From: a bacterium
Lineage (GTDB): Bacteria; Desulfobacterota; DSWW01
Direction of reading: 5' to 3'
DNA: 10,132 nt
Assembly: GCA_030609865.1 (NCBI GenBank)
Contig: JAUWSZ010000039.1
Location: forward strand, 1-10,132
Shown: positions 1-5,785 of the stretch, piece by piece
How positions within the stretch are numbered: position 1 is the stretch's first letter
How the letters are laid out: each line of letters begins with the position of its first letter
Position numbers and translations under genes: made by a program
Notes under the pieces: model-generated
Database searches by the model: none
The model's input: only the letters and a program-made list of their open reading frames with translations
Told to the model about the DNA's origin: nothing

Positions 1-2
1 CA

Positions 3-386
3 ATCGAAGGACTCAACTGGAAGAAGAAATCCGCTAAGGTGATCGTGCTGATCGGGGATGCGCCGCCCCACCAGGCGGACGTGGACAAGGCCAGTAAGCT
101 GGTAGAAAAATTCCGTGACGAGATGGGAGGGACCCTGGCAACGGTGGACACGAATCGACCGATTCCGTTGGCAGGACAATACCATGGCTGCCCGCTTGGG
201 GTGGAGCCTCCCTGCGATCTGATTCTTCACGGGGAATTGATGAAGGAGTTCAGGCTTTTCGCAGAGAAGGGCGGAGGCGAGTGCCTGCGCTTCAACGAGA
301 TGGAAAGAATGAACGAGATGATGGTCATGCTCGTTTTCGGGTCGGACTGGAAAGACGATCTGGATGTGTTCATCAAAAATCTGTAG
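3..386 (+). CDS. VWA-domain protein, C-terminal part (5' end outside window)
   Basis: The reading frame is open from the window edge, so only the last 127 residues are seen and the true start lies upstream. The visible part begins just before a hydrophobic strand followed by a GDAPPH motif (KVIVLIGDAPPH, visible residues 12-23). This is characteristic of the core of von Willebrand factor A domains, where a strand leads into a metal-site loop. The C-terminal end alternates helix and strand (FRLFAEKGGGECLRF, then MMVMLVFGSDW) and closes with an amphipathic helix, as expected for the last third of a VWA fold. The MIDAS DxSxS motif would be further upstream and cannot be checked. VWA domains bind protein partners, often metal-dependently. 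The stop is 31 bases before the start of a TolQ/ExbB-type gene on the same strand, so it is probably the first visible gene of that operon. Family call good; exact role and localisation unknown. Confidence 0.75.
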   Translation: MEGLNWKKKSAKVIVLIGDAPPHQADVDKASKLVEKFRDEMGGTLATVDTNRPIPLAGQYHGCPLGVEPPCDLILHGELMKEFRLFAEKGGGECLRFNEMERMNEMMVMLVFGSDWKDDLDVFIKNL

Positions 387-403
387 GGGTTCTCAACCAC
401 GAA

Positions 404-409
404 GGGAGG
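404..409 (+). promoter_or_regulatory. Ribosome binding site GGGAGG for the TolQ/ExbB-like gene
   Basis: GGGAGG lies 8 bases before the ATG at 418. This decides the start: the frame is open back to 364 through an 18-residue upstream extension, but that extension overlaps the preceding gene. Only the ATG at 418 has both this site and a canonical signal peptide directly after it. Confidence 0.7.
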
Positions 410-417
410 CACGGTAT

Positions 418-1242
418 ATGAATCGGTGGAAACCGTATGCGATAGGTCTCGTGATTGCGCTTGTTGCGGGCGTATCCCTCTCTTATGCTCAGGGTGAGGG
501 CACCGAAGAGACGGAGATCGGCCTTGTGGAGGAAGAGGAGCCGGTTGCCGAGATGATGGCCGCCCCGGAGCCGGAGGATAGGGCTGTGGACGCGCTGCTG
601 CTGGACGAAGATATGACCATGTTCCAGCTCATCATGAAGGGCGGTGTGGTTGGGGGGTTGATCATCCTTCTTTCGTGCGTCGCTCTCGGTCTGGTGATCG
701 ACTATGCGATTACGATCAGGCGGGGAAAACTCGCCCCCGTGGAAGATATCGCTATCTTCAACGACCTGGTGGAGAAGAAGGATTTCCCGCGGCTCAAAGA
801 GGTGGCAAAGACGAAACCCACGTTCCTGTCCGATGTTCTGACGGCGGGCCTGGACGAGATCAATCTCGGCTATCCGGCCATGATCAAAGCGATGGAGGAT
901 ACAGCCGAGTCCCACACTGCACGGCAGGCCCGCAGGATAGAGCACTTGAACGTTATCGGCAACATTTCGCCGATGATGGGGCTCCTCGGGACCGTGATCG
1001 GCATGCTCCGCTGCTTCAATGAAATATCACAGGTCAGCGGTTCCATCGATCCGAAGCAGTTGGCGGGCGGGATCTTCGAAGCCCTCGTGACCACCTGCCT
1101 GGGCCTGATTGTTGCGATACCGACCCTGTATTTCTACGCCATCTTCCGGAACCGCCTGGACGAACTCGCAGGAGAAGCCTCGGTCGCGGCGGAGCAGATC
1201 ATTGCGTCCTTCAAGCCGGACGGCACCCAGAAGGGGAGCTGA
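418..1242 (+). CDS. MotA/TolQ/ExbB-family proton channel protein
   Basis: This 274-residue inner-membrane protein of the TolQ/ExbB/MotA family forms, with ExbD/TolR partners, a channel that uses the proton motive force to drive envelope work. Residues 1-25 look like a cleavable signal peptide (basic MNRWK, hydrophobic core, SYA-QG junction). An acidic linker rich in Glu/Asp follows at about 28-65. Predicted membrane helices lie near 76-100, 178-199 and 219-243. The family signatures are clear: ISPMMGLLGTVIGML (183-197) in the second helix and GGIFEALVTTCLGLIVAIP (217-235) in the third. These contain the Thr/Gly/Pro pattern that lines the ExbB/TolQ channel. The cytoplasmic loop at about 101-177 is helical and charged. 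The signal peptide and acidic periplasmic extension are longer than in E. coli TolQ. The next gene, an ExbD, starts 2 bases after the stop. Family certain; whether it serves TonB, Tol, gliding or another system is not settled by the sequence. Confidence 0.93.
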   Translation: MNRWKPYAIGLVIALVAGVSLSYAQGEGTEETEIGLVEEEEPVAEMMAAPEPEDRAVDALLLDEDMTMFQLIMKGGVVGGLIILLSCVALGLVIDYAITIRRGKLAPVEDIAIFNDLVEKKDFPRLKEVAKTKPTFLSDVLTAGLDEINLGYPAMIKAMEDTAESHTARQARRIEHLNVIGNISPMMGLLGTVIGMLRCFNEISQVSGSIDPKQLAGGIFEALVTTCLGLIVAIPTLYFYAIFRNRLDELAGEASVAAEQIIASFKPDGTQKGS

Positions 1243-1244
1243 TC

Positions 1245-1694
1245 GTGCGCGCCTTTCGGAAGAGAGAGTGGGCTTCCTTCGTGGTCAACATGACACCGCT
1301 GATCGACGTGGTGTTTCTGATCATCATCTTCTTCATCATGATCATGAGTTTCTACGAATTTCTCCCTAAGAATGTTATTTTGCCGAGCGCAGACGAGGCC
1401 AAAACAAACACGGAACTGACGGAGTGTTCGATAACCGTTACAGCGGAAGAATACGTCATCCTGGGGGGCCGGAAGGTGGCTGTGTCTGACTTGGAACGGA
1501 TCATCCGGGCGATGTACCCGGATCCGCGAGGACACACGGTCGAACTCCGGGGCGACCAGGATGCCCCTTTTGACATTCTTCAGAAAGTGCTGCAGCAGGT
1601 CGCCCAAGCAGGCATCAGCCGCGTTCATTTCGCGACGAGAAAACCTTACGAACGGGAATTGAGGGATGAAGCTTCCGACAAAGGCGACGGATAA
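1245..1694 (+). CDS. ExbD/TolR-family biopolymer transport protein (first copy)
   Basis: This 149-residue single-pass protein has a short basic cytoplasmic N-terminus (MRAFRKREWASF). One membrane helix at about 17-36 contains the family motif NMTPLIDVVFLIIIFFIM (15-32). Asp21 corresponds to the conserved membrane aspartate that carries protons in ExbD and TolR. Residues 45-135 form the periplasmic domain, with the strand-helix pattern typical of ExbD (SITVTAEEYVILGGRKV, then a DLERII helix and a HTVELRGD strand). The start is a GTG at 1245 with GGGGAG at 1233-1238, six bases away, inside the end of the preceding TolQ/ExbB-like gene. The stop codon of that gene is only 2 bases upstream, so translation is probably coupled. 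The C-terminus overlaps the next gene by 29 bases. It should assemble with the channel protein and the second ExbD. Family call is firm. Confidence 0.92.
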   Translation: MRAFRKREWASFVVNMTPLIDVVFLIIIFFIMIMSFYEFLPKNVILPSADEAKTNTELTECSITVTAEEYVILGGRKVAVSDLERIIRAMYPDPRGHTVELRGDQDAPFDILQKVLQQVAQAGISRVHFATRKPYERELRDEASDKGDG

Positions 1695-2112
1695 CAAACG
1701 CAGATTTGCGGTCATGATGACACCGTTGATCGATGTCATCTTCCTTTTGATGATTTTTTTCATCATGACGCTCAATTTCCTCGTGCCGGAAGGCGTTCTG
1801 GAAAACCGGCTGCCCGATCAGGCGAAGGCAGCAACGTACGAACGGGAGAAGGACTGGGAAGTGGTCACGATCCATGTGGCGAGAGGCAGGGAAGGGCCAC
1901 AGATCTACTTGCAGGAGAGAAAGGTTGCGGGGCTGTCGGATCTTCTTCTCAATCTGCATCGTCTTCCCAGGGACATCATTGTTGTGATCGAGCCTGAGGC
2001 GAAAGTTGCATACAAACATGTGATCAGTGTGTTCAATACATGCGTCAAGGCGAAGAAGACGAACATTTCCTTTACCATACCCCGCGGGAGCACGGCACAG
2101 GGCGGAGAGTAG
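1666..2112 (+). CDS. ExbD/TolR-family biopolymer transport protein (second copy)
   Basis: This 148-residue paralogue of the preceding gene has a basic N-terminus (KLPTKATDNKRR). One membrane helix at about 18-39 carries MMTPLIDVIFLLMIFFIM (17-34), with Asp23 as the conserved proton-carrying residue. The periplasmic part, about 45-140, has strands VVTIHVARG, QIYLQERKV and DIIVVIEPEAKV and a final KTNISFTIPR strand, as in TolR/ExbD. Outside the membrane motif it differs strongly from the first copy, so the pair is an old duplication with probable specialisation. The ATG at 1666 lies inside the end of the upstream gene (29-base overlap). GGGAA at 1654-1658 is only a modest ribosome site, so re-initiation by coupled ribosomes is likely. 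Two unlike ExbD proteins per channel protein are found in some systems, for example AglQ and AglS with AglR in Myxococcus. Confidence 0.92.
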   Translation: MKLPTKATDNKRRFAVMMTPLIDVIFLLMIFFIMTLNFLVPEGVLENRLPDQAKAATYEREKDWEVVTIHVARGREGPQIYLQERKVAGLSDLLLNLHRLPRDIIVVIEPEAKVAYKHVISVFNTCVKAKKTNISFTIPRGSTAQGGE

Positions 2113-2119
2113 CTCCTAG

Positions 2120-2134
2120 TGCGGCGGAGCCGCA
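2120..2134 (+). other. GC-rich triloop hairpin after the second exbD stop
   Basis: TGCGGC (2120-2125) pairs perfectly with GCCGCA (2129-2134) across a GGA loop, 7 bases after the stop codon of the second ExbD gene. No T-run follows, so it is not a standard intrinsic terminator. It could be a 3'-end stabilising or attenuating hairpin, or the left edge of the repeat element that begins directly after it. Confidence 0.4.
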
Positions 2135-2304
2135 GGTCAAAGGTGAAAGGTAAAAGGGTCAAGGGCCAGAGATCAGGCATCAGGCCCCGCCTCCAGCACT
2201 TTCCCGTGCCCGCGCTCGAATTCGAGGACGAGGACGAGGACGACGATGAGGACGAGCGATAGTCCTGGTGGGGAGGCGCGGCCTTTCCCCTTTGACCTTT
2301 CACC
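2135..2304. repeat. Intergenic element A: inverted GGTNAAA heptamer arrays with internal GAGGAC tract
   Basis: The left end is a heptamer array: GGTCAAA (2135-2141), GGTGAAA (2142-2148), GGTAAAA (2149-2155), then a degenerate GGGTCAA (2156-2162). The right end holds the same type of array on the opposite strand: TTTCCCC (2284-2290), TTTGACC (2291-2297), TTTCACC (2298-2304). Segment 2142-2158 is complementary to 2288-2304 at 16 of 17 positions. Inside, GGCCCCGCCTCC (2183-2194) matches the reverse complement of 2272-2283 at 11 of 12 positions, giving a second stem. A further heptamer pair, ATCAGGC twice, lies at 2172-2185. The centre has the palindrome CTCGAATTCGAG (2215-2226) running into a GAGGAC tract. 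The element fills most of the gap between the second ExbD gene and the TPR gene. No credible coding region lies here. I do not recognise it as a named element. Confidence 0.7.
2224..2256 (+). repeat. GAGGAC hexamer tract
   Basis: Three exact GAGGAC units (2224-2241) are followed by GACGAT (2242-2247), another GAGGAC (2248-2253) and a final GAG. The tract sits in the middle of element A and is not in a frame with a plausible start and gene context. It looks like slippage-generated sequence rather than coding. Read on the - strand it only yields a serine run. Confidence 0.65.
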
Positions 2305-2390
2305 TTGTTCAATTCGCCGATATGGAGGTTCTCTGATCATCTACGCAAGAAACGTGGATGTTCCAATGAAAGACTCTAAGGTTCTTGTGA

Positions 2391-4928
2391 ATGCGTAGAT
2401 TGCTCGATGTGGCGACGAAAGTCTCGTTGGTTCTTCTGGTTGGGCTAGCCCTTTTCCTCCCGCCCTCGATTCTGCTCGGATCCTCCCCTTCCTCCCCTGC
2501 CAGCTCGATGGATCTAAGCCAGATCGGGTCCTTGCGTGCGATGCAAACGTGGCTCGACGACCTCTACCGGGAAACCCTCAAGGCGAAAGAGGAAAATCGC
2601 TTCACTTTCGACTTGCAGGAGCGGATCCTGAAAAAATCAGGCGAGTCGATCAGCAAGCTCCTCGAGTTGGAGAAGCGTGCCCAGCTTTCCAACCCGAAGG
2701 TGTCCAAGGCCTACAGGGCAGCCTTCGAGAAAAACGATGAGATTCTCCGGCTCATCATACAGTCGAACGAAGAGGAGATAGAGGCGCTTCAGGAGGAGAA
2801 GCTGGACGTAGTAGAGGACACCCAGGCGTTTCTCGATTCCCCGGAGTGGCAGATGCCACATCGGCTTATCTCCCTGTCGCGGTACTGGCTGAGTTGGAGC
2901 GGGTACTATCGCAGTTTCCTGTATCCGGCGGGCAATGCGCAAAGGAAGATTCTTCTGGACGAGGCAGTCACAGGATTCTCTCTTACCCTCTTGGACATCG
3001 CGGAGCAGACCATCGTTGGCAAGAGCCTGTTCGGCCGTGCCCTTTGCTTCAAGGAGATGGGGAACGACGAGAAGGCCGCCAAGGATCTGGATGCAATCAC
3101 GAAGCACGTGAGACATAACGACCCCCTGTACATGTGGAGCCTGTATGAACAGGCACGGATCCGTTACAGGGCGGGGGACCATGAGGCCGCGCTGGCGCAT
3201 TTGGAGAAACTGGACACCGGGATCGCGGAGAAGACCCTCTTGGAAGTGTTGGGGGACGAGCACACGAGGTTGCGTGAGAAGGTTGTTCTCGAACCCCGGG
3301 CAAAGGCGCTTCTGGAGAAGATCAACAAGGAGGGGGACAAGAGTGGAGAGGGCGCAAGGACGTTGTGCCACGAGGCGCTTCGAGTATTGAGAAGGCTTTC
3401 CCGGTATGACGCAGCGTACGCCACGAAACTCTATCGCCTGGTCGAGGAAAACACTGTCTTCTTCTCCGAACTCTCCTATGAGGATTTAGGGGCGATCGGG
3501 TACCTGGCCCTTGCCGATAATCGCTTCAAGAAGGGAGAATACGCGGCAGCAGCGAAGCGGTACCGGCATCTTTGGACATCCTCAGATGTTTACATACGAA
3601 ACAGGATGGATGATGTCTATTTTCGCTCCGGGTATGCCTACTGCCGGATCGGTCGCTGGAAGGCGGCCCTCTCCTCTTTTGACCAACTCTACGCCAAATT
3701 CCCCCATTCGAGTCTCGTCGGCAAGGCTGTCTGTTTGGAATACGTGGCCGCAGCCGGTAACTACAAACAGGCGTCCAACCAATCGAATTACGCGCGGTAC
3801 GTGAAATCGAGCAAGAAGTATCTGAAGAAGTGTCCGAACCCGAGGGACAAGAATGGGGCGCACTTCTTCGTAGGGAAGGACTACGAGAAGCAGAAGAAAA
3901 GAAAGGAGGCGCGAAGGGAGTTTTCTGGCATCAAAGAGGGCTCACCTCAGTATTGGCCGGCCAGGTATTATATCCTGAAGTCCGATGTGGAGGACCTCGA
4001 GCGACGGAACGAAGCGGGCAAGGGCGGAGCGGTCGGAACGAAGAGACGCTATGAGGGCATGGCGTCGCAGTTCGAGAGGTTTCAGAGGCTGCCGAAGAAC
4101 CAGAAAGCGAAGCCCGACATCGCAGGGATCTCGCCGCACATGACGATTCTGCAGGCCCGGCTGTTCCGTTGTGGCCGGGAGGATGCCTGTGGAAAGGTAC
4201 TCCAAGCCCTGGAAGGGTTCGAGGGGCGCTTTCCGCAGAATAAGCCCCTCTGGTTGACCGCCATGAACCTGAGGCTGGAGTGCTACGAAGAACACCGGAT
4301 GATCGATGCGTCGAAAGAGCAGGTCCTGTATCTCTCGCAGGAATACCCCGTCGACGAGAGCCTCTGGGATTTCCTAGGAGAGTGGGTCGAGAGATACGAT
4401 AAGAAGGCAATGGAATTGAGGGAGGACGGAAATCATACCCTTGGCGATGCCTATGCGGATCTGTCGCTGATGATCTACACGGAGATGTCTGGTATCGCTT
4501 CAGAACAGGCACGCTATGGGAAGTACCTTGATGTCATCCAGATCAGAATGGGTGAGATCCTATTGGCTCTGGACCAGACGGAGCGGGCTGGGCAGATCTA
4601 TGAAGAGTTATTGAAAAGAACACCCGACTCAGCGGAAGCACTCTACCAGCTCGGCAGGATCTACGAAGGGAAGGGCCGATGGGATGCGGCGCTCGAGGTC
4701 TGGCGAAAATACTCGAAGGGGATAGAGGCCGGGAGCTACGCCTGGCTTGATTCCAGATACCGGATTGCGATGGCCCACAGCAAGATGGGAAGGGAGCACG
4801 AGGCATGTGAGGTGATTACGATGATCCGCGTGCTCCATCCGGACGCTGGAGACGAGGCGTTACGCGAGAAGATCCTTGATCTGGAAAAAGCGGTCTGTGC
4901 GAATGCCGCACAAGGGCCAGGGAGGTGA
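2391..4928 (+). CDS. Large exported TPR-repeat protein
   Basis: This 845-residue protein has a signal peptide or N-terminal anchor at about 1-30 (MRRLLDVATK, then a hydrophobic stretch ending SILLGSS), so it should lie in the periplasm or on the membrane. The rest is almost entirely helical with tetratricopeptide-type repeats. Clear ones lie near 208-240 (SLFGRALCFKEMGNDEKAAK), 248-273, 366-395 (YLALADNRFKKGEYAAAAKR), 409-437 (GYAYCRIGRWKAALSSF), 715-745, 748-777 (ALYQLGRIYEGKGRWDAALE) and 788-817. Residues 75-145 are highly charged and may form a coiled coil. TPR solenoids are protein-binding scaffolds; no catalytic motif is seen. The ATG at 2391 has a weak TAAGG at 2377-2381, 8 bases upstream. 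The gene follows the VWA, TolQ-like and two ExbD genes on the same strand but is separated by 278 bases, so it may have its own promoter. By analogy with TPR partners of Tol and gliding systems, it is a candidate effector or scaffold for the upstream channel (inference). Confidence 0.85.
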   Translation: MRRLLDVATKVSLVLLVGLALFLPPSILLGSSPSSPASSMDLSQIGSLRAMQTWLDDLYRETLKAKEENRFTFDLQERILKKSGESISKLLELEKRAQLSNPKVSKAYRAAFEKNDEILRLIIQSNEEEIEALQEEKLDVVEDTQAFLDSPEWQMPHRLISLSRYWLSWSGYYRSFLYPAGNAQRKILLDEAVTGFSLTLLDIAEQTIVGKSLFGRALCFKEMGNDEKAAKDLDAITKHVRHNDPLYMWSLYEQARIRYRAGDHEAALAHLEKLDTGIAEKTLLEVLGDEHTRLREKVVLEPRAKALLEKINKEGDKSGEGARTLCHEALRVLRRLSRYDAAYATKLYRLVEENTVFFSELSYEDLGAIGYLALADNRFKKGEYAAAAKRYRHLWTSSDVYIRNRMDDVYFRSGYAYCRIGRWKAALSSFDQLYAKFPHSSLVGKAVCLEYVAAAGNYKQASNQSNYARYVKSSKKYLKKCPNPRDKNGAHFFVGKDYEKQKKRKEARREFSGIKEGSPQYWPARYYILKSDVEDLERRNEAGKGGAVGTKRRYEGMASQFERFQRLPKNQKAKPDIAGISPHMTILQARLFRCGREDACGKVLQALEGFEGRFPQNKPLWLTAMNLRLECYEEHRMIDASKEQVLYLSQEYPVDESLWDFLGEWVERYDKKAMELREDGNHTLGDAYADLSLMIYTEMSGIASEQARYGKYLDVIQIRMGEILLALDQTERAGQIYEELLKRTPDSAEALYQLGRIYEGKGRWDAALEVWRKYSKGIEAGSYAWLDSRYRIAMAHSKMGREHEACEVITMIRVLHPDAGDEALREKILDLEKAVCANAAQGPGR

Positions 4929-4936
4929 TTGGTGAG

Positions 4937-5043
4937 GTAATGGGTATTAGGTATTAGGTATTAGCCCTCCCAACCACCCTCCCGGGTACGCGTCCGGAGG
5001 GGTAGTGGATGGGAGCTAATACCTAATTGCTAATTGCTAATTG
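4937..5043. repeat. Intergenic element B: heptamer-armed nested hairpin between convergent genes
   Basis: The left arm has three exact GTATTAG heptamers (4944-4950, 4951-4957, 4958-4964), preceded by a degenerate copy at 4937-4943. The right arm has CTAATAC (5016-5022) and three CTAATTG units (5023-5029, 5030-5036, 5037-5043). The innermost left unit pairs perfectly with CTAATAC; the outer units match at 5 of 7 positions. Moving inwards, CTCCC (4967-4971) pairs with GGGAG (5011-5015). CCACCCTCCCGG (4974-4985) pairs with most of CCGGAGGGGTAGTGG (4994-5008) around a short loop. The whole region can fold as one imperfect hairpin of about 107 bases. It lies between the stop of the TPR gene (4928) and the stop of the opposing PilZ gene (5046), so a bidirectional terminator or RNA-end-protecting role is plausible, although there is no T-run. 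Confidence 0.7.
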
Positions 5044-5045
5044 AA

Positions 5046-5471
5046 TCATATCTCCAAGGGCTGTGAAGCGGACGGGTGCTCTCGGATAGAGGTCTCGATT
5101 TGTTTCCTCAGGCCCTTGGGATGATCAAGGAGTTTTATCCCCACTTGAAACAAATAAGGGCCCTCTGCGTCGATAGTGTCGTACCAGACGACCCTTCCGT
5201 GCAGGGTCAGGTCCTGGTTTCCATCGGGGATTCTTATTTCCAGAAGGCACTGTTCGGATGTGGTAGCGGTCGGGTGGAACATGTGCAGACTGTGCGAATG
5301 AATGGCGTTTGTGAGCAGTGCCAACCCCTCCTGGGAGACATCGTGAAGTCGTCCGGAGAGGAAAGAGGAGGCGATTTCCGGGCAGGAAGGAAGATAGATT
5401 CGAAACTCAACAGGAAGGTCCAATCCGGCTCTCTCGGAGCGGCGGCGTTCTCTTATGAAGGGTATCTTCAT
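5046..5471 (-). CDS. PilZ-domain protein (cyclic-di-GMP receptor type)
   Basis: With the ATG at 5471 this is a 141-residue single-domain cytoplasmic protein. The N-terminal RRRSER (9-14) supplies the RxxxR part of the PilZ ligand motif (R10, R14). DVSQEG (44-49) fits the (D/N)xSxxG part. The following strands (LLEIRIPDG, HGRVVWYD, LFQVGIKLLD) match the PilZ beta barrel and its end. Both halves of the cyclic-di-GMP binding motif are intact, so ligand binding is expected from family knowledge. The frame stays open to a GTG at 5564, adding 31 residues without a ribosome site and with no PilZ feature. The ATG at 5471 has GGA at a usable distance and places the arginine motif near the N-terminus as usual. 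The gene converges with the TPR gene and is transcribed away from the 84-residue protein. Its output target is unknown; such proteins often regulate motility, exopolysaccharide or adhesion. Confidence 0.83.
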   Translation of the reverse strand: MKIPFIRERRRSERAGLDLPVEFRIYLPSCPEIASSFLSGRLHDVSQEGLALLTNAIHSHSLHMFHPTATTSEQCLLEIRIPDGNQDLTLHGRVVWYDTIDAEGPYLFQVGIKLLDHPKGLRKQIETSIREHPSASQPLEI

Positions 5472-5553
5472 CAGACATCCAATTCTGAAACAGCCTTTGC
5501 CTGGCCTTACAAAGACATGTGAGTCAAGGTTTTCCGGACAGCGCCCTTCCAGT

Positions 5554-5591
5554 CGACCGGCCACAGGACTGCGTTGGCGAGCAGCCGGTCG
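5554..5591. repeat. 8-base inverted repeat CGACCGGC...GCCGGTCG
   Basis: CGACCGGC (5554-5561) and GCCGGTCG (5584-5591) are exact reverse complements separated by 22 bases, upstream of the PilZ gene on its strand. It could be a hairpin in the leader or a regulator half-site pair, or chance in GC-rich DNA. Confidence 0.35.
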
Positions 5592-5633
5592 GACAGTCTT
5601 GGTTCTTCAATCGGAAGATTTTTCCTCTTTCTT

Positions 5634-5650
5634 TACACCTTTATGGTGTA
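5634..5650. promoter_or_regulatory. Candidate operator/hairpin TACACC-TTTAT-GGTGTA
   Basis: A perfect 6-base inverted repeat with a 5-base AT-rich centre lies in the divergent region, about 135 bases before the small cysteine-rich gene and about 165 bases before the PilZ gene. This size and location suit a dimeric regulator binding site, but no regulator gene is in the window and function is unproven. Confidence 0.3.
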
Positions 5651-5772
5651 CAGACCCGATTTTTCTGTGGTCATGAACGGGGAATTAGGGATGAAGGCAT
5701 TGGGGAAGAAGATGAGGTAAAGGTTCTTCGTGAATTGTCCGATTGAATGGCTTTCCTGCCTTTCTCTTGATC

Positions 5773-5778
5773 GAGGAG
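5773..5778 (+). promoter_or_regulatory. Ribosome binding site GAGGAG for the cysteine-rich small gene
   Basis: GAGGAG lies 7 bases before the ATG at 5786. It is one of the best matches to a Shine-Dalgarno sequence in the window and is the main reason for calling the short frame a gene. Confidence 0.65.
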
Positions 5779-5785
5779 AAGAACC

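Larger units (their letters stand above)
5472..5785. other. Divergent intergenic region
   Basis: This stretch separates the PilZ gene (- strand) from the cysteine-rich small gene (+ strand) and should carry the promoters of both. It contains an 8-base inverted repeat (5554-5561 with 5584-5591) and a 6-base inverted repeat (5634-5650). I could not assign convincing -35/-10 pairs. Short open frames here lack ribosome sites and recognisable sequence. The first 93 bases could be coding if the PilZ gene starts at 5564. Confidence 0.5.

Noticed and set aside
364..417. 18-residue N-terminal extension of the TolQ/ExbB-like gene
   Set aside because: It overlaps the VWA gene end and precedes a proper ribosome site and signal peptide that begin at the ATG at 418.
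373..945. - strand open frame of 190 codons opposite the channel gene
   Set aside because: It is antisense to a clear TolQ/ExbB-family gene and contains no recognisable domain.
1905..2312. - strand open frame of 135 codons with a long serine run
   Set aside because: It overlaps the second exbD gene and the heptamer element. The serine run is only the GAGGAC tract read backwards, and there is no domain or ribosome site.
3931..4512. - strand open frame of 193 codons opposite the TPR gene
   Set aside because: Composition is Arg/Ser/Pro-rich as typical for antisense of GC-rich coding DNA, with no motif; the + strand TPR repeats explain the region.
3..4928. Zorya-type defence system (ZorA/ZorB)
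   Set aside because: The ExbD proteins are short TolR-type without a peptidoglycan-binding OmpA-like domain, the channel lacks the long cytoplasmic tail typical of ZorA, and no helicase or nuclease partner is visible.
5519..5746. Short + strand open frames in the divergent region
   Set aside because: There is no ribosome site, no recognisable protein, and they overlap the likely regulatory region.
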